Source: Populus alba
Lineage: Eukaryota; Streptophyta; Magnoliopsida; Malpighiales; Salicaceae
Reading direction: 5' to 3'
Length of the DNA stretch: 64,000 bases
NCBI RefSeq assembly: GCF_005239225.2
Contig: NC_133302.1
Location: 2,976,001 to 3,040,000 of the forward strand
Under the pieces are notes generated by a model that saw only the letters and a program-made list of their open reading frames with translations, made no database searches and was not told the DNA's origin. Within the stretch, counting starts at the first letter, position 1; every line of letters begins with the position of its first letter. The position numbers and the translations under genes are program-made. This document shows positions 1-9,721 of the stretch, piece after piece.

Positions 1-497
1 AACATCAACTATTGATATATAGGTAAATTCCTACTTAAAAAAGAATAAAAACACTAACTAAGAAAAATAATTAAAATCTAAAACTAACTATAAAAATAAT
101 TAAAATCACATGTTTTTGAAAAGTCATCAAAACATTTTCAAAAAATCATAAAAAGAATAAAAGATTGATTTAATTTTTTTTATATAATTTAGCCTTATTG
201 TAAATGATATCAGATATAATGGAATGTAATGTGATGGTCCATTATATTTCTAATTTTTGCTATGTAATTTTTAAAATTATAATATAATGAAAATTTTTAA
301 TTTAATGACTCATTAAATTACAAGCATTATATATATATAAAGATTAAGTACTAAACCATTACATGATTTAGAATAATTACGCAGATATCTAATTACAAAA
401 ACTGTGATAAGACTAAAGCATTACCAAGTCAATATGAACCCTTCAGGTCACTTTCATGATTTTAATTTAGAAATGATTATCAATAAGATGGAACATC
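1..497. other. AT-rich flank with decayed TPS-upstream duplicate
   Basis: No gene is visible. From about 190 to 430 the sequence resembles stretches at 5085-5340, 8780-8970 and 11800-11920: the same order of a 'gtccattatat' block, a run around 'aaattataataaa', then 'attacaagcattatatat' and a 'ccattaca' block. It is therefore one more degenerate copy of the DNA that lies upstream of the terpene-synthase first-exon modules further right. Similarity was judged by eye. Confidence 0.5.
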
Positions 498-875
498 CTT
501 ACTGTTGCTATCAAATTTTTGACCCATGTTTTTGATATATTTTCAAAAAAAAATCCAAAAATAGAGAAAAACAAAGAAAATCCAAAAAATATGTTTTTTA
601 ATATATTTTTGTCATTTTAGCATTTTCAACGTCGTCTAAATTTTTTTTTAAATTTTTAAGGGTCTTTCGAACGCGTTCGACTTTTCACGCGTCATTTTTA
701 AAATAATTGATTTTCCGTATTTGAGTCGACGTTGATATTGCTCGTTTTCAAAAAAATACAAAAAAACAAGAAAAATCAAATTTTACAAAAAAAGAAAATT
801 AAGGGACCAATTTTGAGGCCGAAACAATATTTTTGCCTATGTATATGGAATTTTGAATTTTGGAAGAAAGGGCAA

Positions 876-2899
876 TGTCGCACCCCAAAAAAAAATCAGC
901 GCGCGGCATCGGCTGACGATTTTTCTCGTTTGTGATGTTTTGCTGAATTTGATTTGTGGGAGTCGCCACCTAGTAATTGATTTCGGGCTACTAGGAAACC
1001 GGATGTACTGGTCTTGTCAAAGATTCGCGGGTAAAGGACTGGTTGTGGTTAGGGAAGGTATTAGCACCCCTAACACACCCTACCTGAGGTAAGCTGCTTC
1101 GTGGTTTTGACGTGTTAAAGAAGTTTTAATAATTGTCTTTTCATCAGAAATTAGAAATATCACTTACGTATAAGTTAATAATTCTTAACCGTGATCCGAT
1201 CAAAATATTAAATTCTTCTTTAATATATTTGCAATTTCATCCTAAAAAATAAATAAATAAATAAATAAAATAACAAATTCATAAAACAAATACAAACAAA
1301 CACATTCACGTTCACTATATTTCTTTTCTTTTCTTTTCCTTTCCTTTTTTTTTTGTTCTTTTTTTTTTATTATTACATCCACCATACAAAATACAAATAC
1401 AAAATTCAAATTGAAATTCAAAATAAATAAATAAAAATTACATTACATAATTTAAAATTTACAAAAACATGTCCCTAAAATTCTAGAAATTGCAGGGAAG
1501 GACTCCTGCAACCCGCTGGAACAGTGCTGGGAGCATCTTCTGGGCAGCTGGACAGTGGCGGCGCGTCTCCCCACGCGCCACTGGCGGCGCGTGGGTTCAC
1601 GCGCCGCCGAAAAAATACCAGAAACCATGTGGGTCTGTCTCGGCTTCTTCTCTTCCTCCATTCCCTTCCAGCGGTGAGAATCGCCGCCACCTGCAAAGAG
1701 GAGAAAAACGCACAAAAGGCAGTTGATTTTATTTCTTTCTTTCCTTCAGATCTGTTTCGGTCTTCTTTTTTTCAGTTATAGTTTGTCGTTCTTCCCTTCT
1801 TCCAGTGACAGATCTGGCGATTGTTGTCCATGGATGTTGATGGCTGAGAGGAGTGCCGCCGAGATGGAGACTGTCGTGGAGGGCAGATCGGCGGTTTGCA
1901 GAGGGCGACGAGGGATCAGTGGCTAGTTGAAGGCGGCGCTGCTGTGGTTGATGGAGTGGACGGCGCCGATGGGATGAGGAGACGCCGCTGCTGGGCCTCC
2001 GTTCGGTGTTGGAGGGGGCGCCGCTGCTGAGGCTGTGGGTCGCTGCTGAGTGGATCAAAGAAGAAGATGCTGCCGAGAGAGGTGCTTCAGTGTTGATGGG
2101 TCCGACGGGATAGAGACGAAGGCTGTGATGTTTCGGGCAGCTGTTGTGGGGAAGGAAAAATCCAAAAATCCAGTAGGGGGGGGAAGCGGCCAGCTTTGTT
2201 TTTCTGACCTTGGCTGGGGAAGGGAGAAGAAACGATGTAGGCCGGCGATGGTGAAGGGTTTGTGGAGATGGGGGTGTTCGGGTGGCTGAGAAAAAATTCA
2301 AACCGGCTGGGGGCTGTGATTTTTGGCTCCGGTTGAAGAGAAGAAAAAAAAAAATTAAAAAAAACGAGAGGGGAAGGGGCCTTGGGCGAGAAGGAGCAAC
2401 GGCTGGAGGTTCAAAAAATTTCAAACCGGGGGCGGGGCGGCTCCTTTGGGTAGGCTGTTTGGAGAAAACAAAAGATAGGTTTAGGGTTTTTTCTTTTGTA
2501 TTTTTGCTGAAGTTTCAAAATTGCCCCCCCCCTTTTTAAAAATCAGTTTAGCATGGTATTTATAGGCAAAAATATTGCTAGGTTTTTCGACTTGGTCCCT
2601 CAACTTCTTTCTTTTTGTAAATTTTGATTTTTCTTATTTTTTTTGTATTTTTTGAAAAAGAGCAATATCAACGTCGACTCAAAATGCGGAAAATCAATAT
2701 TTTAAAAATGACGCGTGAAAAGTCGAACGCGTTTGAAAATATTTTAACAATTTAAATTCTTTTTTAGACGCCGTTGAAAATGCTAAAATGACGAAAATAT
2801 ATTAAAAAAAATATTTTTTGGATTTTCTTTGTTTTTCTCAATTTTTTGGATTTTTTTGAAAATATATCAAAAACATCGGTCAAAAATTGGGTAGCAACA
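876..2899 (-). mobile_element. Inner solo LTR, same family, inverted, nested in the outer LTR
   Basis: On the plus strand it begins TGTCGCACC and ends GGTAGCAACA, so on its own strand it reads TGTTGCTACC...GGTGCGACA, the same ends as the surrounding LTR. GGCAA lies directly outside both ends (871-875 and 2900-2904), an exact 5-bp duplication of the outer LTR's sequence. Length is 2024 bp and no internal coding region remains. The minus strand carries a TATA box (2557-2564) just upstream of an AAACCCTAAAC-containing start region, as expected for an LTR promoter. The stretch at 1500-1700 is GC-rich and matches 4020-4260 inverted. The open frames at 1729-2424 and 2282-2539 are LTR sequence, not genes. 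Confidence 0.88.
2557..2564 (-). promoter_or_regulatory. TATA box of the inner LTR
   Basis: TATAAATA on the minus strand, inside GCCTATAAATACC, about 335 bases from the LTR start at 2899. It is followed by the inferred transcript start region. The outer LTR has the diverged 'tatgtatatgg' at the matching place, so the outer promoter looks weaker. Confidence 0.6.
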
Positions 2900-4954
2900 G
2901 GCAACCTAAGAATTTTTTTTCTCTTCACCCGAAACTAGCCGTTGCCCCTAGCCCAAGACCATTATTTAATCCCTCTCTTTCGGCTAAAAATTAGGAACTC
3001 ATCCACCACCCAGGACTTTTTTTCCTTATTTCCAGCCAAGAGAGGCTCTCCTCACGAGAAAAAAAGCCCCTATTTCTTCTCATCCCCAGCTTTGCAAAAA
3101 AGGGGGGAAGACGTTGGAGCCATTTTCGACGGGTCCCAAGAACAGTGGGCAGAGACCCACGATCCCCAGCCCCTGTTGAATTTTCTCCTTTCTCCTTTTC
3201 TTCTCCCAAAACCAGAAGCCAAGACAGGCCCCCAACCTTGCATTTTTCTGAAGCCAGCCATACGTCCCCCCCTTGCCAGCGCCGTTCCCTTATTTTTCCA
3301 ACACACCCAAGCCAGCCCCTCACTTTTTGAATTTTTGTTTCTTCTCCCTCAACCGGCCACAACCTTTTTTTTCAATCTCCCCGTCATCTCCCCCGAAGCC
3401 ACACAAATCCTCTCCCTTCTCCTCCAAAACCGAACAGCCCCTTCCCCGGATTGATTTTTTTGCGCCCGAGACCCCCATCTCACTTTCTCCCTCACTGCAA
3501 ACCCTCACTGTTGAATAACCCAGTTCTTCCCCACACAAACCGGAGAGCATAGGGAGGCCGCCGTTCCTATCTACTTTACCTTTTCCCTGCTCCACCTCTT
3601 GCCAGCCAAAGGCTTTTCTTCCCCTGCCACCCGAGGGAAACAAGCCCCTCTCCTTCATCCATCTCACTATTTTCCTCTCATTTGCAGCCTCCCCAGCCGC
3701 CTCTCACTGGGCAAATACAAATCCCCCCAACTCACGGCCCCTTTGCAAAAACAAACCGGCCGCCACCCCCCCATCCTCAGATATTTCCTTTCTTCTCCAT
3801 AACCGACAGCAGCCCCTGCCCTCTTCCCCATTTTTCTCCTCCCCACAGACCAGCGGCCGGACCGGCCACCACGGAACCCAAGCCACAGCAGCGACCCCAA
3901 CAGCGCCGCCCGAAGTAGAGGCTGACCCGGGGCAAAGTTGATCTGAAGAAGGGCGAACCGATCTGCAAAAAATCAGATCAAAGAAGCAGATCTGTAACGG
4001 AAAGAAAAAAATTAAAACGAACTGCTGTTTGTGAGTTTTTTCTCTTGTTGCAGGTGGCGGTGACCTTCACCGCCGGCGAGGAAAGGAAGAGGAGAAGGAG
4101 CCGCTCCAGCCCCCTCTGTTTTTCAGGTTTTCCATCGGCAGTGACGGTGGCGCGTGGGAAGACGCGCCGCCAGTGTTCAGCTGCCCAGAATATGTTTCCA
4201 ACACTGTTCCGGTGGTGCCCCATAAATTCCAGATTGTGTTGGGGCTGTTTTTTGTAAATTTTAAATTAATTAATGTAATTTTTATTTTGATGTTTTGAAT
4301 TTGTATTGTATAAATGTGATGGAAAAGAAAAGAAAAATAAATAATAAAAAAATTGTGTGTGTTTGTATTTTTTTTTCTTATGACATTGAATTATAAAAAA
4401 TAAAAAAAGACAAAAAGAATTAATTGTTAATTTAAATATGGTTAAATATCTTAAGGACAAATAAAATCAAGTTGTATTTTCCACGAAAATGTAAGAACAA
4501 GTTTTTTTACATATATTCGGAGATTTAATAACTGATTTATTCAAGCCTTAGAATTTAATTAATACTTTAAATTTTCTTAAATATGGTTAAATATCTCAAG
4601 GACAAATAAAATTTTCCATGAAAATGTAAGAACAAGTTTTTACATATATTTGGGGATTTAATAACTGATTTATTCAAGCTTTAGAATTTAATTAATATTT
4701 TAAATTTTCAAATTACATCAGAACACAAAGCAACTTACCTCAGGTAGGGTGTGTTAGGGGTGCTAATACCTTCCCTAACCACAACCAGTCCTTACCCGCG
4801 ATCTCTGACAAGACCAGTACATCAGGTTTCCTAGTAGCCCTCAATGAATTACTAGGTGGCGACTCCTAACGAACCGATTCAAGCAAACGCAACAAATGAG
4901 AAAAATCGCCAGCCGATGTCGCGCGCTAGATTTTTTTTGGGGTGCGACACTTAC

Positions 4955-5507
4955 TACATTACTTTTGGTTCCTACTTAAACATACATGAATTGAACCAAA
5001 TTAATTTTGGTTCCTACTTAAACATTACTTTTTCCAAACAACCTTACTACAAAATAAATAAATAAATAAATAAAGTTGAGCAAACCCACTAAGCAATTAC
5101 ATATAATAAAATTTCATAAAATAAAATTTATAACGATATGTTTTATAATATGTAATGCAATGCAATGTAATGTAAATATAATCCATTATATTTTTATGTT
5201 TTTTTGAGTTATTTTGAAAATTATAATAAATGAAATATTGTAATTTAATAGCTTATTATATTACTAGCATATATATATATATTAAAAAAAAAGTAATAAT
5301 CCATTACACGATTAAGAGTAATTATGAAGTGAATTACAAAAGGTATCATAAATACTAGATTTTTAATTTTTACTATACGAGGACCAAAAGATTTTAATTA
5401 TTTTTTTTTTTACTATAATTCGAATATAATTCTGCCTTATCTGCTATTTCATGCATGTCACTTACATTCAAATACATATATATACATTACACTAATGAAG
5501 CCTCTAA
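4955..5507. repeat. AT-rich TPS-upstream duplicate
   Basis: There is no gene here. A 20-base phrase around 'ttttggttcctacttaaaca' occurs twice (about 4971 and 5006). From 5085 to 5320 the DNA closely matches 8780-8970, including the run around 'tgttttataatatgtaatgc', and more distantly 190-430 and 11800-11920. These copies sit in front of the TPS promoter/exon-1 modules and look like part of the same duplicated unit. Confidence 0.6.
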
Positions 5508-5752
5508 TTCAAATCAATCAATCCCAATGACAAAAACAAAAATTGATCGATTTCTAAGTCTATGATTCATACCCCCCACCTATATATAAACATGTGGTTT
5601 ACATTCTATCTTTCCGAAAATCATATTCAAGATTATTGCCAAACACTGTACAAGGTTCAATCTTATTTATAATTCTACTCAATCAAAAGTTTTGATCATG
5701 GCCATCTATAAGCTAAGTTTTCTTAACAGGGAAGCCGCCTACGAACAAATTA
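5508..5752 (+). pseudogene. TPS promoter plus first-exon module, copy 1
   Basis: An ordered block: a 'caatcaatcccaatgacaaa' phrase, a C-run, a TATA box TATATATAAA (5581-5590), a 5' leader, then an ATG at 5698 opening MAIYKLSFLNREAAYEQ. The same order recurs at 6426, 7198, 8975 and 13155. The copy at 13155 precedes identifiable terpene synthase exons, so I infer this is the promoter and start of a terpene synthase. No further TPS exon follows this copy. The frame runs only to about 5806 and then meets purine-rich DNA. The identity of the N-terminal peptide itself is an inference from position. Confidence 0.55.
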
Positions 5753-5799
5753 CTAGAGGTCTTTATAAAAGAAATTTCCTCACCTTTTTAATGTACATT

Positions 5800-6060
5800 A
5801 GAAAATAGACGAAAGAGAGAGGGACAGCGAGAGTTAAGAAAAGAGAGAGACTCAAACCGAGAGATCAAGGGAAGAAAACGAACAAAACAGACAAAGAAAA
5901 AAGAGAGAGACAGAGACAGAGGAGAAAAATAGAAAAGGGAGAGAAACATAGGACGAGAGAACGCAGAAACAGAGGAAAACAGAGAAAGAAAGAAAGGAAA
6001 AGGGAGGAGGATTGTACTGCACTGACCAAATAGAAGGAATGGACAAATTGCCTTGACGCC
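5800..6060. repeat. Purine-rich low-complexity tract
   Basis: The plus strand is almost entirely A and G (gagagaga-like with aaaagaga variations). The hydrophobic open frames on the opposite strand (phenylalanine, leucine and serine runs) are produced by this composition and do not look like a protein. Confidence 0.75.
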
Positions 6061-6425
6061 GCACACATATAGCAAGAAGCATCAATACTCTTCCAACATT
6101 TTTTTTAAATTATTTATCGACTCTGTTTATCTTGTAGTCTAATTGTTTTAGCTATCTTTGTCATGGTAAAATTCGAAGTGAATATAATTATTTTAAAGAT
6201 TATGCTTGCTACCTTGCGTGCTAATCTCCAAGAATTATGTTCTTCACTTGTTATACGGATCAATATCACTTGCAAAATTATGTTCATCAATTATTATATT
6301 CATGAATATCACTTTGCAAGACAATCTAATCAAAACATTTATCAATAAAAAAATATGGCAGATATTTAAACATGCCAAATGTTCTCATAGGAAAAAATAT
6401 GGCAGATATTTAAACATGCCAAACA

Positions 6426-6660
6426 TTCAAATCAATCAATCCCAATGACAAAAACAAAAATTGATTGATTTCTAAGTCTATGATTCATACCCCCCACCTA
6501 TTTATAAACATGTGGTTTACATTCTATCTGTTCGAAAATCATATTCAAGATTATTGCTAAACACTGTATAAGGTTCAATATTCTTATTTATAATTCCACT
6601 CAATCAAAAGTTTTGATCATGGCCATCTATAAGCTAACTTTTCTTAACAGGGTTCCACAT
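6426..6660 (+). pseudogene. TPS promoter plus first-exon module, copy 2
   Basis: This copy has the same block order as the module at 5508, with a TATA-like 'tatttataaa' near 6499 and an ATG at 6619 opening MAIYKLTFLNR. The frame is broken directly after the NR codons, where the sequence jumps to 'gttccacattttacatgcat'. It is preceded at 6345-6420 by a tandem duplication of 'aaaaatatggcagatattta' (copies near 6349 and 6394). No downstream TPS exon is seen. Confidence 0.55.
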
Positions 6661-7197
6661 TTTACATGCATTTGGATTGTGACTGCTTTTTTTCCCTGAT
6701 AAATTACTTTTTTTTTATAATCCTGAAATGTTGCAAATATATATATATAAGTCTTGTTTTAATGTATACGACCGAGTCTTTCAAAGATACAAAAATCATA
6801 TTATATTTTCATATAAACAAATTCCAAAAACAAATATGTGATAGCATGCATTTTAAGTTTTAATAACCAATTTATTAAAGTTATAAGAACTAGGTCTATA
6901 TTTTAAAAAATACCAAAACAAATATTTTGTTTTCTTTTAGTATCTAAGATTATAAACTTATATGTAAGATATATTATCGATATTAAAAAAGTAGTTTTTT
7001 TTATATATAAATATTAGAATAGTTAGGTTTTTTATCCTAATAAAATAAAAATTTCATATTTCATGCATGTCACTTACATTCAAATACATATATATAATTC
7101 AAATATAATTCTGCCTTATCTGCTATTTCATGCATGTCACTTACATTCAAATACATATATATACATACACAAGTATACATTACACTAATGAAGCCTC
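6661..7197. other. AT-rich spacer, no gene
   Basis: I see no coding region. 'ttcatgcatgtcacttacat' occurs near 7061 and again near 7128, a short tandem duplication that also matches 5451-5470. It is the distal part of the TPS-module upstream sequence. Confidence 0.5.
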
Positions 7198-7420
7198 TAA
7201 TTCAAATCAATCAATCCCAATGACAAAAACAAAAATTGATTGATTTCTAAGTCTATGATTCATACCCCCCACCTATTTATAAACATGTGGTTTACATTCT
7301 ATCTTTTCGAAAATCAGATTCAAGGTTATTGCCAAACACTGTATAAGGTTCAATCTTATTTATAATTCTACTCAATCAATCAAAAGTGTTGAGCCGCCTA
7401 CGTTTTACATGCATTTGGAT
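7198..7420 (+). pseudogene. TPS promoter plus first-exon module, copy 3 (ATG deleted)
   Basis: This copy has the upstream phrase, the C-run and the TATA-like 'tatttataaac' near 7273, as in copies 1 and 2. At about 7390 it reads 'aaaagtgttgagccgcctac': the start codon and the first codons present in the other copies are missing, joining the leader directly to GCCGCCTACG. This copy cannot start the same peptide. Confidence 0.55.
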
Positions 7421-7519
7421 TGTGACTGCTTTTTTGCCCTTATAGATTACATTTCAAACAGGGAAGTCGCCTAAGTTTAAATTTTCATTTACCACTCTCT
7501 CTCTCTCTCTCTCTCTTTG

Positions 7520-7870
7520 AGAAGTATATGATTTCATTAAATGCCATAGTCTGGCGGCATGAAAAATTACAAAGCCTGCCGCATATCGATTTTGCAGGAA
7601 CTACCAATCAAAGCAAAGTCCATACAATGAGGACAAAACATCAAATATAGTCTAAGAAAGCAACAATATAATCTACTCAAGATAACCATTACTGCAAAGT
7701 CCAGGAGAAGCTTCCAAGAGTCTCCAATTTAATTTTAACATGAATCTAGACCTCTGAAGAGATGCACATTTAGCTTGATAGACATAATCTGAGAGATGAA
7801 TCAAAACTAAGCAATGAAATTACTGGATTTGCACACTCCTTGCTTAGCAATACAATCTGCCAGACTATTG

Positions 7871-7872
<2 letters not shown>
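7520..7872 (-). mobile_element. 5'-truncated LINE 3' end (RNase H remnant)
   Basis: On the minus strand the start of the segment encodes SNSLADCIAKQGVCKSSNF followed shortly by a stop. This resembles the end of the RNase H domain of plant LINE retrotransposons. The other end reads 'tttaatgaaatcatatac', similar to LINE 3' untranslated ends, and runs into a CT/GA microsatellite (7497-7518). A second CT run (7870-7895) borders the opposite side. I infer a short 3' LINE fragment inserted in or beside a CT repeat. The peptide is short, so other reverse-transcriptase element types are possible. Confidence 0.5.
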
Positions 7873-7917
<45 letters not shown>

Positions 7918-8039
7918 ATGCTCACTGTGTTTGAATCAATTCTACAAGTGGCCGATATGAAAGAGATTTCCTCACTTTTATACAGTACATTAGAAAATTC
8001 AAAATATAAAAATAATTCAAAACATTAAAAAAAAAATCA

Positions 8040-8640
8040 ATCATTGAAATTTTGAAAGTTTTAAGATATTGGAAAGTGAATTCCGGGGAAATTGAATTCC
8101 GAGAAAGTATTTTCTGATGTTTGGTAGTGTAATGGAAAATAAGTTGGAAAATATTTTCCAGTGTTTGGTTATGTCATGGAAAATGAGCTGGAAAATAACT
8201 TATTAATATTTTATTTTTCTCAAGTTTATTAAAATAATGAGGAACAAATCTTTTATAAATTAAAAAGTTGAATTAGAATGAAATTGGAAAAAAAAAATTC
8301 ATAAATTATCTCAAATAAAATAATAATAATCAAAATAATAGAGATCAAATCTAAAACATTAAAAAAATAAAAGATGAAGAAATTAAAATAATAATAATCA
8401 ACATTTCATAAATTATTTCAAATAAAATAAGTAACAATCAAAAGAATGAGGACCAAATTTGATAGATAAAAAATTTCAATAAAAAAATGATAAGCATAAA
8501 GCAAATAGCAATTATAAAAATAAGAACCAAAATTAATATAAAAATAAAATTTTAAGAGATGAAATTGAAAAATAAATATTCAAAAACAAAATATATATAG
8601 CAATCAAAAGTTTGAGGATCAAATTTGATATCATCAGCAA
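8040..8640. other. Old transposon-like AT-rich sequence
   Basis: No gene. At 8070-8200 there are repeated 'ggaaaat...ggaaaa' phrases with 'agtgtttggt', and at 8240-8640 phrases such as 'gaggaccaaatttgata' of the kind found in plant LTR U3 regions. I cannot define element ends. Confidence 0.35.
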
Positions 8641-8649
8641 AAAATGACT

Positions 8650-8775
8650 AGTACATTCGGGTTTCCTAGTAACCCTCAATTAAATACTAGGTGACGACTC
8701 CCAACGAATCAAGCAAACGAAACGAAAAAAAAAAATCATCAGCCAACGCTACGCGGGTGACGTGCAACATCCACA
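8650..8775 (+). mobile_element. Fragment of an LTR 3' end
   Basis: The stretch from 'ggtttcctagtaaccctcaa' through 'actaggtgacgactcccaac' to 'gtgacgtgcaaca' matches, in order, the last 130 bases of the outer LTR (about 4820-4949). It is in the same orientation and more diverged. It abuts a copy of the TPS-upstream sequence at 8776, as the outer LTR does near 4955. No matching 5' part or target duplication was found. Confidence 0.6.
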
Positions 8776-8974
8776 AAGCATTTATATATAATAAAATTTC
8801 TAATGATATGTTTTATAATATGTAATGCAATGTAATGTAAATATGGTCCATTATATTTTTATGTTTTGTTGAGTTATTTTGAAAATTATAATAAATGAAA
8901 TATTGTAATTTAATAGCTTATCATATTACTAGCATTATATATATTAAAAAAATAATAATAAACCATTACACTAT
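8776..8974. repeat. Copy of the TPS-upstream AT-rich block
   Basis: It closely matches 5085-5310, with shared phrases such as 'gatatgttttataatatgta' and 'aatattgtaatttaatagct'. It sits directly before the module at 8975, as the 5085 copy sits before the module at 5508. Confidence 0.65.
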
Positions 8975-9160
8975 ATATAAACATGTGGTCTACATTCTAT
9001 CTTTGCGAAAATCAGATTCAAGATTATTGCCAAACACTGTATAAGGTTCAGTCTTATTTATAATTCCACTCAATCAATCAAAAGTTTTGATCATGGCCAT
9101 CTATAAGCTAACTTTTCCTAACAGGGAAGCCGCCTACTTACACTGCGTTCAAATTTTCAT
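8975..9160 (+). pseudogene. TPS promoter plus first-exon module, copy 4
   Basis: TATA-like 'tatatataaacatg' near 8972, the same leader, and ATG at 9093 opening MAIYKLTFPNREAAY. A trailing segment at 9210-9320 (around 'gtggccgatatgaaagagat') also occurs at 7920-8030 and 13470-13580, so the duplicated unit extends past exon 1. No later TPS exon follows before the solo LTR. Confidence 0.55.
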
Positions 9161-9716
9161 GAACCACAGCATATTGATAGTTTGCTTCTCTCTCTCTCTA
9201 TCTATCTCAAATGCTCACTGTGTTTGAATCAATGCTACAAGTGGCCGATATGAAAGAGATTTCCTCACTTTTATACAGTACATTAGAAAATTAAAAATTT
9301 AGAAATAATTCAAAACATAAAAAAAAAAAAAAAAAGTTCAATCATTGAAATTGTGAAAAAATTATAAGAAATTCAAAAAAACTTAAAAAGGGAAATTTCG
9401 AAATTACTCTTTGTTTTATGGCTCAAGCCAAGGCAATTAAGGAAGCCTAAACAAAAAATTCGAAATTTCTCTCCAAGCTTTAATTTTTTGGAAAATATGA
9501 TCGTGGGGATGGAAATTTCATTATTTTAGACTAAATTATTTTTATTTCATTGTTAAAAAAAACTAATTTTATTTAGTTACATTAAATAGAAGTATATATC
9601 GTGGATTATGAATACTTACATTAAATTGTTAAAGCATTGATGGAATTATATAGACAGCATATATATGAAAAATAGAGAAAATGATTTTGTTCTTGAAAAG
9701 AGGGAAAAAATATATT
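9161..9716. other. AT-rich spacer between TPS module and solo LTR
   Basis: 9161-9340 continues the duplicated TPS-module tail. 9340-9716 is AT-rich with no recognisable gene. It ends with the first AAATT copy (9717-9721) of the target duplication of the next solo LTR. Confidence 0.5.
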
Positions 9717-9721
9717 AAATT

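Larger units (their letters stand above)
503..4949 (+). mobile_element. Outer solo LTR, interrupted by a second solo LTR
   Basis: The element starts TGTTGCTATC and ends GGTGCGACA, the TG..CA ends of a retrotransposon LTR. The five bases CTTAC lie directly outside both ends (498-502 and 4950-4954), an exact target-site duplication. Removing the inner insertion (876-2899 plus one 5-bp copy) leaves about 2.4 kb with no gag-pol, so it is a solo LTR. It reads on the plus strand: U3-like DNA at 503-830, a TATA-like 'tatgtatatgg' near 838-848, then a C/T-rich transcribed part from 2905. Parts 503-815, 3960-4260 and 4735-4949 are inverted matches of parts of the inner LTR. The long open frame at 2942-3454 lies in its C-rich portion and is not a gene. 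A Ty3/Gypsy origin is likely but unproven because no internal domain remains. Confidence 0.88.

Noticed and set aside
1729..2424. 231-residue minus-strand open frame.
   Set aside because: It lies inside the inner LTR with low-complexity Ser/Pro/Arg composition and no recognisable domain.
2942..3454. 170-residue open frame rich in Pro, Ser and Phe.
   Set aside because: It lies entirely in the C/T-rich transcribed part of the outer LTR, overlaps several other long frames, and has no domain.
876..4949. A single transposon with ~220-bp terminal inverted repeats (876-1100 and 4735-4949).
   Set aside because: The flanks at these two points do not match each other (GGCAA and CTTAC). The ends pair correctly with 2899 and 503 instead, giving two nested solo LTRs.
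5788..6085. Hydrophobic minus-strand open frames, possibly membrane proteins.
   Set aside because: They are produced by a purine-only stretch on the plus strand. Three overlapping frames look equally hydrophobic.
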